DNA of 64,000 bases from Xanthomonas hortorum pv. pelargonii (GTDB taxonomy: Bacteria > Pseudomonadota > Gammaproteobacteria > Xanthomonadales > Xanthomonadaceae): NCBI RefSeq assembly GCF_024499015.1, contig NZ_CP098604.1, forward strand, positions 1,364,001-1,428,000. Reading direction: 5' to 3'. The translations under genes and the position numbers were made by a program. Shown here piece after piece: positions 20,782-29,670 of this stretch (positions within the stretch are counted from its first letter, which is position 1; the number at the start of each line of letters is the position of its first letter). The notes under the pieces are model-generated. The model was not told the origin of the DNA. It saw nothing but the letters and a program-made list of their open reading frames with translations, and did no database searches.

Positions 20782-22452
20782 ATGCCTCTCTATTTCGTGC
20801 GCCATGGTGAGTCGCTCGCCAACGAACAGAACTATTTTGCCGGTGCGCAGAACTCACCGCTCACGCCGCTCGGCCGTCGCCAGGCACAGCAGGCAGCACG
20901 CTACGTGCGCCAACGCGCATTACGTTTCGACGAAGTGCATGTGTCCACATTGGAGCGTGCACAGGCCACAGCGGCCATCATCTTGGAGGGTGCGCAAGGC
21001 AACCCGCAGGTGCGCTCGAGCGCCGCCTTGGTGGAGCGCGATTTCGGCATTTTCGCCGGCAAGAACAAGACCTTGATCAAGAAGTCGATCGGCCACCGTC
21101 TCTACGACGCCTGCTTTCACGACGCTGATGGAGCGCCACCCGATGGCGAACACTGGATGGACATGTATGCGCGTTGCAAGCGCTACTACGACACCGTGCT
21201 GGCCCCGCTGGATCGACAAGGCAAGCAGGTCCTGGTGGTGGCGCACAAGTACATCGTCGAAGTGTTCGCGCTGATTGCCTCTGGCCTGCCGCCTGCCGAG
21301 TACATCGACTTCCGCCTGCCCACTTCGCGCCCGCTGTCGTGGGACGAACTCAAGCAGATGACGGCACGCAGCTCCTCGCGCATGAATTATCTGGGCGAGC
21401 AGACCGAGATCCACCTATTGCAATGGATGTTGCTCGCGGCAATCAGCGGCTTCGCACTGTCGTGCCTGGGCGTCAGTCTTCCGCATGTCGTCACCACTAC
21501 CGCCATCGTCGCGCTGCTGGCAGCGAATGCCTTCTTTCTGTCGGTACGTATCGAACCGGGCGCACTGCGCCTGACCCAAGGTCCGGAAAACATCGCGCTC
21601 AGCATCATCAGCGTGGCACGCGCACTCGTTGCCATGTTCCTGCTCACACACTTCCAGAACGAATGGATCCATGTGATCGGCTTGCTGCTGATCGTGCCGC
21701 CCGCCTTGTCGGTACCGACCTTCTCGCTGGCGCGCGGTGGCGATTACTTTTTTGCGGCACGCTACACGCTGGTGCTGTCGATCCTGCTGCCGGTGCTGTT
21801 ATTGGTCTTGTATGTGGACCACCGTGAAGTACTGGGCAACGCGCATGCGCTGGAGCGCTTCTTCGTGGTGCTGTTGCTTGCCTTGGCGCTACCCTCCTTG
21901 CTCGCACAGGTCTGGCGGCGTGCGCGCCCGATCGCAGCCGGCAAACTCGCAACCAACTGGGGCTGGGTTGGCTCATTGACGATGGTGCCGATGGCCTTGC
22001 TGGTCTCGCTGCGCGCCGACGGAGCGGCGCTGGCCGATGCATTGCTGCATGGTGGCTGGCGGGCATGGGCTGCACTGCTGCTCCCATTTACGCTACTGAT
22101 GGCATGCCGCGTGGGCAGCGCGTTGTATCTGCGCGTGCACCAGGCGATGACCGGCAAGCGCATCAGCGCCGCCATCGCCTCGGACATCCATCTGCTGCAG
22201 ACCTCGCCCAATATCTTTTTGTGGCTGAGCCTGTTGCTGCCCGGCACGTTTGCGCACGCGCCCACGCTGGTAGCCGGTACGTTGCTGGGCTTCTTTGCGT
22301 TTGCGCTGCTGGACGAGGCATGGGTGGTTAGGCGTTTCCGCGCGCAGATCGCACCTGCGATGCGCAAGCTTGCGAGTCGTTCCACTTCAGCCAATGGCGT
22401 GACCACTACCGCCACTGTCGGGCAGGACAAGGCGGTGCTGGACAGTCGCTGA
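20782..22452 (+). CDS. Histidine phosphatase fused to a multi-span membrane domain
   Basis: 556-aa fusion. Residues 1 to about 200 form a phosphoglycerate-mutase-like histidine phosphatase domain: LYFVRHGESLAN with the catalytic His, LTPLGRRQAQ, STLERAQATA, an ERDFGIFAGK region and VVAHKYIVEVF with the second His. From about residue 225 onward some ten hydrophobic segments follow, giving a polytopic inner-membrane domain I cannot assign. The ATG at 20782 has GGAG ten bases upstream and puts the phosphatase motif at once after the start. The combination suggests a cytoplasmic phosphatase tethered to a transporter- or channel-like body. It is monocistronic, ending at a shared terminator. Substrate unknown. 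Confidence 0.8.
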   Translation: MPLYFVRHGESLANEQNYFAGAQNSPLTPLGRRQAQQAARYVRQRALRFDEVHVSTLERAQATAAIILEGAQGNPQVRSSAALVERDFGIFAGKNKTLIKKSIGHRLYDACFHDADGAPPDGEHWMDMYARCKRYYDTVLAPLDRQGKQVLVVAHKYIVEVFALIASGLPPAEYIDFRLPTSRPLSWDELKQMTARSSSRMNYLGEQTEIHLLQWMLLAAISGFALSCLGVSLPHVVTTTAIVALLAANAFFLSVRIEPGALRLTQGPENIALSIISVARALVAMFLLTHFQNEWIHVIGLLLIVPPALSVPTFSLARGGDYFFAARYTLVLSILLPVLLLVLYVDHREVLGNAHALERFFVVLLLALALPSLLAQVWRRARPIAAGKLATNWGWVGSLTMVPMALLVSLRADGAALADALLHGGWRAWAALLLPFTLLMACRVGSALYLRVHQAMTGKRISAAIASDIHLLQTSPNIFLWLSLLLPGTFAHAPTLVAGTLLGFFAFALLDEAWVVRRFRAQIAPAMRKLASRSTSANGVTTTATVGQDKAVLDSR

Positions 22453-22541
22453 GACATGCCGGCAGCAGAAGTGTCGACCCGAGGCGTTTGCTGCCGATTC
22501 GCTGGGATACGCGCGTGGAAAAGCGCGGTCTCTGACGCAAA

Positions 22542-22569
22542 AAAACACCGGCCAATGGCCGGTGTTTCC
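22542..22569. terminator. Bidirectional rho-independent terminator
   Basis: AACACCGGCC-AAT-GGCCGGTGTT with an A-run on the left, so it reads as a hairpin plus U-run for the minus-strand dehydrogenase gene, and as a hairpin with a short T-run for the plus-strand fusion gene. Confidence 0.85.
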
Positions 22570-22600
22570 AATGCTGCAGGACCCTGGAGAGCGCGACCGA

Positions 22601-23536
22601 CTACCAGGCAAACGGCGCGGTAACCTTGCGTGCAGCCAGCAGAAACGCGTCGGCAACGTGCACGAATGGCGCGACATCCACCTCCGACTCGCCGCTGCGC
22701 ACCAGCTGCACAAAGCGCCGATACAAGCCGTCGTACTCGCCTGCCACATCCACTGCCTGCGGCTGCCCATCGATGCTGAGCTTGGCACCGCCCTCGCTGA
22801 GCATGAGCAGGCCTGCGGTGGTTTCCACCTCGATATCCCAGCGCTGATGACCGGTTTGCAGGAAGTCGAATTCGGCCGTCACCGGCACACCTGCGGTATC
22901 GACAAAGGCGAGCTTGGCGTATAGCGGTGCCTGGCGGTTTTCCGGCGTATGCAACTCGGCCTCGCGCAGCGCGAAGGGGCGTGGCAACAGATGCGTGACG
23001 ATGGACAACGCATTGATGCCGGGATCGAACACGCCCATGCCGCCCGGCTCCAGAATCCAGTCCTGCCCCGGATGCCAATGGCGAATGTCTTCTTTCCAGG
23101 TGATGTGCGCGCGCAGGATCTGCTTGTCGGCCAGCCACGCCCGCGCAGGCTCCACAGCGGCGGCACACCGCGAATGCCAGCTGGTAAACAGGCTACGTTG
23201 CGCACGCTGCGCCACTGCACGTAGATCATCGATTTCTGCGAGCGTGGCGGCGGGGGGTTTTTCCAGGAACACATGGCGGCCAGCGCTCAGCGCGGCTTGG
23301 GCAAGCGCATGACGCCCGACCGGTGGCGTGCACAACGCCACTGCCTCGATCTGCGGATGCGCAGCAAACGCCTCTTCCAACGTGTGATAGGCCGGCACGC
23401 CATCGACCGTGCCGTGACGGCTCACGGTGGCGACCAGCTGCACATCCTCGCGCGCGGCGATGGTGGGCACATGCTGGTCACGAGCGATCTTGCCGATACC
23501 GACAAGGGCAATGCGCAATGCGTCTGGATGCTTCAT
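22601..23536 (-). CDS. Gfo/Idh/MocA-family aldose 1-dehydrogenase
   Basis: 311-aa NAD(P)-dependent oxidoreductase. The Rossmann motif is IALVGIGKIARDQHVP (about residues 8-23) and the catalytic EKPPAAT motif lies near 95. It resembles the Azospirillum-type L-arabinose/D-galactose 1-dehydrogenases, including WHSRCAAAVEPAR, WKEDIRHWHPGQDW and GGMGVFDPGINALSIVT. It would oxidise an aldose to the lactone as the first step of a non-phosphorylative sugar route. The ATG at 23536 follows GAAGG. No pathway partner is adjacent. The substrate choice between arabinose, galactose and related sugars cannot be made from sequence. Confidence 0.85.
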   Translation of the reverse strand: MKHPDALRIALVGIGKIARDQHVPTIAAREDVQLVATVSRHGTVDGVPAYHTLEEAFAAHPQIEAVALCTPPVGRHALAQAALSAGRHVFLEKPPAATLAEIDDLRAVAQRAQRSLFTSWHSRCAAAVEPARAWLADKQILRAHITWKEDIRHWHPGQDWILEPGGMGVFDPGINALSIVTHLLPRPFALREAELHTPENRQAPLYAKLAFVDTAGVPVTAEFDFLQTGHQRWDIEVETTAGLLMLSEGGAKLSIDGQPQAVDVAGEYDGLYRRFVQLVRSGESEVDVAPFVHVADAFLLAARKVTAPFAW

Positions 23537-23727
23537 CGAAACCTTCGTGCTGATGTGGAAGTGACAGCGCCGCTTCGATCGCATGAAGCAAGCGATTGCG
23601 CGAGGCCAACGCGGCAATGGCGCAATGCAGCTCCGCAGCCCTGCAAGCGAGCACGCAGTGTACGGTCAGGGTGCGGCTCGCCGCGAGACATCGCTCCTGC
23701 TTGTTTTGCTATACCTGCGACGCGTGG

Positions 23728-23910
23728 TGGCCGCGCAAGAACGGCCATTGCTGCGCGCTTTACGATGCCGTGCTCGGCGCGCTCGGCTATGTGCGGGTGT
23801 GGTCCGATCTGGAGCCGGCACGCTCGATCAGGCGGTCGCGTACGGCCGGCCAGGCGGCGAAGACAGCCTGGCGTTGAAGCAGTGGGAAGCCGGCATCTGC
23901 TGGATTGATC
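23728..23910 (+). pseudogene. Frameshifted VOC (glyoxalase-fold) remnant
   Basis: One plus frame reads ...HCCALYDAVLGALGYVRVWSD (23746-23808), and the next frame continues QAVAYGRPGGEDSLALKQ from about 23829. Together they look like a VOC/glyoxalase-fold protein (FYDAVLGALGY...RVWSD...YGxPGG.D.FALK) broken by a frameshift near 23810-23823. Neither the start nor the C-terminal half is recognisable, so it is a decayed fragment. Confidence 0.55.
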
Positions 23911-24022
23911 CATACACCAACCTGCTTGGGTGCGCATTGCAATGCGCTATCCGACAACATCCCGCCGCGACAGGAGTCGCCTGCCTGACACGCGCGCATG
24001 CCAGGCAGCTGACCGCAGGCAG

Positions 24023-25000
24023 TCACATCTCCAGCACCACCTTGCCCAGGTGGCTGCCCTGTTCCAGATAGCGATGCGCCGCAGCGGCCTCGCTCAGCGG
24101 GAAGCGCTTGTCGAGCAGCACGCGCAGCTTGCCCTGCGCGATCCACGGCCACACCACGCGCTCCACTTCCGCCGCCAGACGCGCCTTTTCGTCGACACTG
24201 CGCGGGCGCAGCGTCGAACCGGTGAGGATCGCCTGCTTGCGCATCAGCAGCGGAATCGGCACCTCGATGGTCGAACCGGCCTGCGAGGCGATGTAGACGA
24301 TGCGTCCGCGCGGATTGAGCGCCTCCAGGGTATCGGCGAACACCGCAGCGCCCACCATGTCGAGCGACACATCCACACCGCCGTGCGCCTTGGCCACGGC
24401 GACAAACGATTCGGTGGTGGAGTCGATCGCCACATCGGCGCCCAGTTCGCGCGCCTGTGCCGCTTTGCCTGCCGAACGCGCGGTAGCCAATACACGCGCG
24501 CCGGCGGCCTTGGCCATCTGGATCGCGGTGACGCCGATCCCGGAGGTGGCGCCATGCAGCAACAGCCACTCGCCGGCCGCGAGCCGGCCGTGCTCGAACA
24601 GGTTGGCGTAGGCGGTAAAGATGGTTTCCGGTAATGCGGCGGCGTGCACCAGATCCATGCCGGCCGGAATCGGCAGCACATGGCGCGCGTCGACCGCTGC
24701 GTACTGCGCGTAGCCGCCGCCGCCCAGCAATGCACACACGCGATCGCCCACTTTCCAGCGACCGGCCGGCTCCACGATTTCACCTGCGATTTCCAGGCCA
24801 AGGGTCTCCGGCGCGCCGGGCGGCGGCGGATAGTGGCCGGCACGTTGCAGCAGATCGGGACGATTGATGCCGGCGGCGTGCACGCGGATCAACACGTGCC
24901 CCGGCGCGGGACGCGGACGCGGTTGCTCGCTGACATACAGCGCATCCGCATCGCCCTTGCCATCGCGGATGGCGATGGCGGTCATGGTGGTGTCGCTCAT
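24023..25000 (-). CDS. NAD(P)H quinone oxidoreductase, PIG3-like
   Basis: 325-aa zinc-free medium-chain dehydrogenase/reductase. Visible parts are VLIRVHAAGINRPDLLQRAG, LGLEIAGEIVE, the coenzyme loop LLLHGATSGIGVTAIQMAKA (about residues 143-162), and DMVGAAVFADTLEALNPRGR. These match the PIG3/quinone-reductase branch, which reduces quinones or related carbonyls with NADPH. It appears monocistronic, with the truncated VOC remnant downstream. The physiological substrate is unknown. Confidence 0.87.
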   Translation of the reverse strand: MSDTTMTAIAIRDGKGDADALYVSEQPRPRPAPGHVLIRVHAAGINRPDLLQRAGHYPPPPGAPETLGLEIAGEIVEPAGRWKVGDRVCALLGGGGYAQYAAVDARHVLPIPAGMDLVHAAALPETIFTAYANLFEHGRLAAGEWLLLHGATSGIGVTAIQMAKAAGARVLATARSAGKAAQARELGADVAIDSTTESFVAVAKAHGGVDVSLDMVGAAVFADTLEALNPRGRIVYIASQAGSTIEVPIPLLMRKQAILTGSTLRPRSVDEKARLAAEVERVVWPWIAQGKLRVLLDKRFPLSEAAAAHRYLEQGSHLGKVVLEM

Positions 25001-25141
25001 GCAAGGCGCTCCGTAGAAAGTGCGCCCAGTGTAGGCATGCAGGCGTCAACGTTTGGCGCAGGTGGGCAGCGATGCTGCGCAGCGCAAGACCCCATGAATC
25101 GCCACGCGCGCCTGCACTGACGCGGACGCGCATGGCACGCA

Positions 25142-25378
25142 TCACTCCTCGCTGGGAGCGACGCCCTGGTCGATGTACTGGCGAATCGCCTCGAACACCT
25201 TCGAGGTGCCGTCGTCCTGCCCGGACGGCAGGCGCGCAGCGAAGTCGCTCAGCAACTTGTCGCCATCCACACCGGGTTGCTCGGCCAGGGCGAGCGCCAG
25301 GTCGCCGACGCTGCGCGCCAGCGCAACCCAGATGCGGCCCAACGATTCGGCGATGACATCCATTTCCTCTTCTTGCAT
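25142..25378 (-). CDS. Small conserved-looking acidic protein
   Basis: 78-aa soluble, acidic protein (MQEEEMDVIAESLGRIWVAL) that reads as a mostly helical domain and contains no catalytic motif. Frame and codon use fit the chromosome, and it fills the only coding space between the quinone reductase and metF, so I accept it. I do not recognise the family. Confidence 0.6.
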   Translation of the reverse strand: MQEEEMDVIAESLGRIWVALARSVGDLALALAEQPGVDGDKLLSDFAARLPSGQDDGTSKVFEAIRQYIDQGVAPSEE

Positions 25379-25539
25379 GTTGCGCTCCGATCAAGTGGCG
25401 TGGGGTCTGGAAGCTTACCGCGTGCGATAGATAGTGATGCCCTCGCCCAAGCAGCCGCAGCCATGCGGATATACGCTTGCACCCGGATGCCCCCATAAAG
25501 GCGAACGCGAAAATCGGGACGCCCGCAACCAAATATGCA

Positions 25540-25563
25540 TTCATCGCGATGAAGCGATATTAT
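25540..25563 (+). promoter_or_regulatory. Palindromic operator and -10 of metF
   Basis: TTCATCGCGATGAA (25540-25553) is a perfect 14-bp palindrome, followed five bases later by the -10-like TATTAT (25558-25563). The palindrome would sit between -35 and -10, a repressor position. The -10 overlaps the first possible ATG (25562), which argues for the later metF start. The regulator is unknown. Confidence 0.5.
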
Positions 25564-25591
25564 GCCCGCACGCTCTGCCGGACCCGCCGCG

Positions 25592-26419
25592 ATGACGCAT
25601 CTCAGTTTCGAGTTCTACCCGCCCAAGACCGATGACCAGCGCGCGCAGCTGGACCGCACCGCGGCCAGGTTGAAGGGCTACGCGCCGGAATACGTGTCGT
25701 GCACCTTCGGTGCCGGCGGCTCCACGCTCAGCTACACCTCCGAGACGGTGCGTCACCTCAAGCAGAAGCATGGCTTCGAAGCCGCCCCGCATCTGTCCTG
25801 CGTCGGCGGCAGCCGCCAAGAAATCCGCGAACTGCTCAAACTCTATCGCGCGATCGGCTGCACCCGCATCGTCGCGCTGCGCGGCGATCTGCCCTCGGGC
25901 ATGGGCCATCCGGGCGACCTGCGCTATGCCTGCGACCTGATTGCCTTCATCCGCGCCGAACACGGCGATGCGTTCCGTATCGAAGTCGGTGCGTACCCGG
26001 AAACCCATCCGCAGGCCACCGATGCGCTGAGCGATCTGCGTTACTTCAAGGCCAAGGTGGATGCCGGCGCCGATGCGGCGATCACCCAGTACTTCTACAA
26101 CGCCGATGCGTACTTTCATTTCCGCGACACGGTGCAGCGCATGGGCGTGGAGATCCCGATCATCCCCGGCATCATGCCGATCTCCAATTTCTCGCAGCTG
26201 CGGCGTTTTTCCGAGCAATGCGGTGCGGAGATTCCGCGCTGGATCGGCAAGAAGATGCAGTCCTACGGCGACGACGCCGATGCGGTGCGCGCCTTCGGTG
26301 CGGAAGTGGTGGCCACGGTGTGCGAACGCCTGATTGCCGGCGGCGCGCCGGCCCTGCACTTCTACACGCTCAACCTGGCCAAGCCGACCACCCAGGTGTT
26401 GCAACTGCTCGGGCGCTGA
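25592..26419 (+). CDS. metF: 5,10-methylenetetrahydrofolate reductase
   Basis: Reduces methylene-THF to methyl-THF, the methyl donor for methionine synthesis. 275 aa from the ATG at 25592, which begins MTHLSFEFYPPKT as in the family; the ATG at 25562 overlaps the probable promoter. Motifs are SFEFYPPKTDDQ, EYVSCTFGAGGST, HLSCVG, IVALRGD and TQYFYNADAYFHFRD. With metK and ahcY in the same window it completes part of the methyl cycle. Its own palindromic operator suggests separate control. Confidence 0.95.
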   Translation: MTHLSFEFYPPKTDDQRAQLDRTAARLKGYAPEYVSCTFGAGGSTLSYTSETVRHLKQKHGFEAAPHLSCVGGSRQEIRELLKLYRAIGCTRIVALRGDLPSGMGHPGDLRYACDLIAFIRAEHGDAFRIEVGAYPETHPQATDALSDLRYFKAKVDAGADAAITQYFYNADAYFHFRDTVQRMGVEIPIIPGIMPISNFSQLRRFSEQCGAEIPRWIGKKMQSYGDDADAVRAFGAEVVATVCERLIAGGAPALHFYTLNLAKPTTQVLQLLGR

Positions 26420-26620
26420 GTGCGGGCTTTGCGCGCGCGTGCGCTGCTGGCGTGCGTTTGGCCGGCCTTGCATCACAACCACAGCACGTCGCACACCGAT
26501 GCGCAGGTCCTGATGCGCACGCGTGCTGCCGAGGTTGAACGCGTGACCGGCCGGTATCGCATGCACACCTGCGCGCGCACGTATCTCGCCAGCTCACACG
26601 CCCCCGGCTACGCTGCGCCG

Positions 26621-27220
26621 ATGCGTCCACTCCTGCTGCCTTTGTTGCTGTTGTTCTGCCTTGGCTCCGCCACGCGTGTGCAGGCGCAGGAGATCCGCCG
26701 CTGCGTCACGCCGGATGGGCAGACGATGTTCACCGACCGCCGCTGCGAAGACGTCGGCGCCGCTTCGCGTCCGCCACCGGCCACCCGCACACAGGGCAAC
26801 ACCGGCCTGTATCGCTACGGCTGCCCGCGTCGGCTGAGCGAACTGGTGTCATTGCTGCAACTGGCGGTAGACAGCCGCGACGTCAACCGATTGTCCAGCC
26901 TGTACCTGTGGAGTGGCCAGTCCGATGCCGCTGCCAACCAGGTCTTGAGCCGCCTGGAAGCCATCGTGCAACGCCCGTTGCTGGATATCGTCCCGATGTA
27001 CCCGCAAAGCGAGACACCAACCTGGGAAGCCGAGGCCGGCAGCACAGCCACAGCCGCTCCATCGTTGGACGGCAGCGCCATCGACGCCCCGCTTCCCGCA
27101 ACTCCAAGCCGCCCACGACCGTGGGGCCTGCGCCTGGAACAGAACCTCCCCAGCGGCACGCCCGCACGCAGCGTGCTGCGCCTGCGCCGGCAGTACAACT
27201 GCTTCTGGGTGACGTTTTAA
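26621..27220 (+). CDS. Secreted DUF4124-like protein
   Basis: 199-aa exported protein. Signal peptide MRPLLLPLLLLFCLG ends at VQAQ (about residue 24). An N-terminal DUF4124-like segment follows (EIRRCVTPDGQTMFTDRRCE), then a domain of unknown fold with GCPRRLSELVSLLQLAVDSR. Start chosen at the ATG directly before the signal peptide; the frame is open further upstream. DUF4124 modules occur in periplasmic proteins, with no assigned activity. Confidence 0.75.
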   Translation: MRPLLLPLLLLFCLGSATRVQAQEIRRCVTPDGQTMFTDRRCEDVGAASRPPPATRTQGNTGLYRYGCPRRLSELVSLLQLAVDSRDVNRLSSLYLWSGQSDAAANQVLSRLEAIVQRPLLDIVPMYPQSETPTWEAEAGSTATAAPSLDGSAIDAPLPATPSRPRPWGLRLEQNLPSGTPARSVLRLRRQYNCFWVTF

Positions 27221-27473
27221 AGCCGCTCACAAACGACTGCACTCATCGCCCGGCGGTCGCTGCCAGCGCTCGGAATCGGCATCTACCGCGCTGTGATGCC
27301 CTCCACACCTGCCTGACGACTGCTCGCTACACACTGTCAGCAGTTCTCAAATTGGCAGCGAGATTGCATCGGTCTATCGCACGCGTGGGCTGCCATGACC
27401 GTCTCTGCTTCGAGCAGCCCTCTCAAATGACGTTGCCCGCACGTAGGCACACAGCTGGCCAAACGCTTTCAGA

Positions 27474-27992
27474 CTAAGCAGCAAACCGACGCATGATCTC
27501 TGCAACCGCTTGCTCTGGACTCAGCACCGCGCTGTCGATCACCCAATGCGGCTCGGTCCAGGCTACATAGTCATGCGCAAGTACGGACGACCACTCCGGC
27601 GTGCGCAGTCCGGGGATTTCGCTGTGCCGCGATTCCACGCGCTGCCGATGAACGTCGCGATCGCTGCACACTACTTCGATCTCCAGCAAGCGGCTCTGCG
27701 TGCGACGCGCCACGTCACGCCATGCTTCGCGGGTGACCGGCAAGGGATTGACGCTATCGGCGACCACCACCTGGCGTTGGCGCAGATTCGCCTCTGCAAT
27801 GGCGTAGGCAATCAGATAGCCAGCCGGCCCGACGTCGTGGGCGAGTACACCGCTGTCGCGCAGCGCCTGCTCGATGCTGTCGATGCGTAGATACATCGCA
27901 TTGCAGTGCGTGAGCAGCCGCTGTGCAATGGAACTCTTGCCGACGCCCGGCAACCCGCCGAACACCACCAAGGTCGCCGACGGCGCAATCAC
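27474..27992 (-). CDS. P-loop kinase-like ATPase
   Basis: 172-aa single-domain nucleotide-binding protein. The Walker A motif is GGLPGVGKSS (about residues 12-21) and a DSVNPLP segment resembles the substrate region of AAA_33/adenylyl-sulfate-kinase-like small kinases. Its GTG start overlaps the stop of the Nudix-ThiE gene by four bases (GTGA), so the two are coupled. The phosphate acceptor is unknown; zeta-toxin-like or sugar-kinase-like alternatives are possible. The 250 bases after it (27221-27473) hold nothing I can support. Confidence 0.75.
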   Translation of the reverse strand: MIAPSATLVVFGGLPGVGKSSIAQRLLTHCNAMYLRIDSIEQALRDSGVLAHDVGPAGYLIAYAIAEANLRQRQVVVADSVNPLPVTREAWRDVARRTQSRLLEIEVVCSDRDVHRQRVESRHSEIPGLRTPEWSSVLAHDYVAWTEPHWVIDSAVLSPEQAVAEIMRRFAA

Positions 27993-28936
27993 TGCGGCCA
28001 GAGCGAGCGAATTGCCGCAATGCCTTGCGCGCCATGCGAGCGTGCTTCACACAGGTCGTCGATCTGCATGCCGCCGAGTGCGTAGATCGGTAGCGAGACC
28101 TGCTCGCGCAAGGTTTCGAAACCGTCCCATCCCAACGGTGTCGCACCCGGATGCGAGGTCGTCGTCTGCACCGGACCCAGTACCGCAAAATCGCAGCCGA
28201 GCCGCTGTGCATGACGCAGGTCTTCCAGCCCGTGGCACGAGGCGGCAACCAGCTGTTCGGCCGGCAGCGGGCGCTCCTGCAGTGCGGCCAATTGCTCCGA
28301 TCCCAGATGCACGCCGATGCCGAGTTCGCCGGCCAGCGCGATGTCGCGATTGAGCAGCAACTGCGCGCGCGCACGACCACGCAGGCGCATCACCTGTTGC
28401 AGCAGTGCCTGCCAGCGCGCCGGTTCGGCCTGCCGCGCGCGCAACTGGATGCGCGTAACGCCCTCTTGCAGCGCACGCTCCAGACCTTCCAGCCACAGCA
28501 TGTCGTCGTCCGGTTCGGGCGTGATCAGATAGCGGTCGGGCTGGCGCAACGCCCCCACTACCGGCACATCGGCCGGCGGCATCGAATAGCGCGTCAGCTT
28601 GTCTGTGGCCACCCAGGTCATTGCCTGGCCCTCGCGCCCGCGCGGGCTGCCTTTCCATGCGGTGATGTGGCGCACTTCCAGGCGCAACCGCTTGTCCGGG
28701 TACAGCTGCGGCACGTCCATCAGCCACTCGCCCACCTGCGCCTCGATACCGAGCTCTTCATTGAGTTCGCGCACCAGCGCCTGTTCGGAGGTTTCGCCGG
28801 GTTCGCGCTTGCCGCCCGGGAACTCCCACAGGCCGGGCATGTCGCGGGTCTCGGTACGGCGGGTCAGCAGGATGCGGCCGCGGGGGTCGGTGATCACGCC
28901 GGCAACGACGTGGATGGATCTTAGAGAATCGGGCAT
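27989..28936 (-). CDS. Nudix hydrolase fused to ThiE-like domain
   Basis: 315-aa fusion. Residues 1-130 are a MutT-type Nudix domain whose Nudix box begins GGKREPGETSEQALVRELNE (about residues 41 on), expected to hydrolyse oxidised dGTP or similar. Residues ~135-315 resemble thiamine-phosphate synthase (RIQLRARQ, CDFAVLGPVQTT, PIYALGGM). This fusion is widespread in proteobacteria, where the ThiE-like part is usually not the main thiamine enzyme. The ATG at 28936 is chosen because MPDSLRSIHVVAGVI begins the domain; the longer frame upstream crosses a repeat. Confidence 0.88.
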   Translation of the reverse strand: MPDSLRSIHVVAGVITDPRGRILLTRRTETRDMPGLWEFPGGKREPGETSEQALVRELNEELGIEAQVGEWLMDVPQLYPDKRLRLEVRHITAWKGSPRGREGQAMTWVATDKLTRYSMPPADVPVVGALRQPDRYLITPEPDDDMLWLEGLERALQEGVTRIQLRARQAEPARWQALLQQVMRLRGRARAQLLLNRDIALAGELGIGVHLGSEQLAALQERPLPAEQLVAASCHGLEDLRHAQRLGCDFAVLGPVQTTTSHPGATPLGWDGFETLREQVSLPIYALGGMQIDDLCEARSHGAQGIAAIRSLWPQ

Positions 28937-28983
28937 GGGCACAAGAGTGCCGCGAGTGAGTCGTTCAGTGCAATCGCTTGAGG

Positions 28984-29085
28984 GCGGGGAATGGAGATTC
29001 GGGAATCGGGAATCGGGATTGGTTGAAGCACGCACCATGCCGGCCTTTGCAATTACCCATTCCCCATTCATTCGCGATTCCCGCC
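28984..29085. repeat. GA-rich inverted-arm repeat, copy 1
   Basis: Left arm of GGGAATCGGGAATCGGGATT type and right arm of CCCATTCCCCATTC...GATTCCCG type, about 30 bp each, facing one another. The same family recurs in the dcw cluster. The right arm runs into the 3' end of the VOC gene. Confidence 0.75.
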
Positions 29086-29450
29086 TACAGCGGATGCCCG
29101 ATGCGCCAGAGCACTCCGCTGGGGTCGTGCAAGGTGAAATCGCGTGCGCCCCATGGTCGATCTTCCGGCGCACTGCAGGTCACCCCGAACTGCTCGCCCA
29201 GCCCGGTGTCGTGGACGTGTTGCCACCAACCATCGGCATCGTCCACCCACAGGTGCAGCATCAGATTCTCGGCCAGCTCGCGCAGATAGAAATCCTGCAG
29301 CAAAAACGCGCAATGCGTGCCATGCCGGAAGCAGGTCACGTTGCCCACCTCGTCTTCCTGCACAAAGCCCAGCGCGCGATAGAACCGTTGCGACAACGCG
29401 TAGTCGCGCGCAGGCACGAATACCTTCAGTTGCTGGCTGGACAGCGCCAT
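29085..29450 (-). CDS. VOC-family (glyoxalase/bleomycin-resistance-like) protein
   Basis: 121-aa protein of the vicinal-oxygen-chelate fold: KVFVPARDYALSQRFYRALG at the N-terminus, MLHLWVDDADGWWQHV in the middle and FTLHDPSGVLWRIGHPL at the end. The ATG at 29450 gives a normal-length domain; the frame upstream is repeat sequence. VOC proteins include lyases, dioxygenases and drug-binding proteins, and no specific role can be read here. Confidence 0.82.
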   Translation of the reverse strand: MALSSQQLKVFVPARDYALSQRFYRALGFVQEDEVGNVTCFRHGTHCAFLLQDFYLRELAENLMLHLWVDDADGWWQHVHDTGLGEQFGVTCSAPEDRPWGARDFTLHDPSGVLWRIGHPL

Positions 29451-29611
29451 GACCGCACTCCACGCAGGACGTGGACTGAGCATACGCCCCGCAGTGGCGC
29501 AGGCGGAGCATGTCCCCTCCGTAAGCAGAGCCCCCTTGGTAGGGGGCGCGCCAGAGGCGCGGGGATCGGAGGAGTACCGTGCCCCAAGCATCCGCGTAGC
29601 GGACGCTTGAG

Positions 29612-29670
29612 GTGCAGCCCGCTTCGCGGGCTGCACCACGGTCAACTCAGCTCAGCTGAGTTGACCGTGG
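29612..29670 (-). terminator. Double hairpin overlapping the secA 3' end
   Basis: Two strong stem-loops in series: GTGCAGCCCGC-TTC-GCGGGCTGCAC (29612-29636) and a palindrome with 17-bp arms centred at 29653 (29636-29670). The second contains the last five secA sense codons and the stop (29652-29654). Confidence 0.75.
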
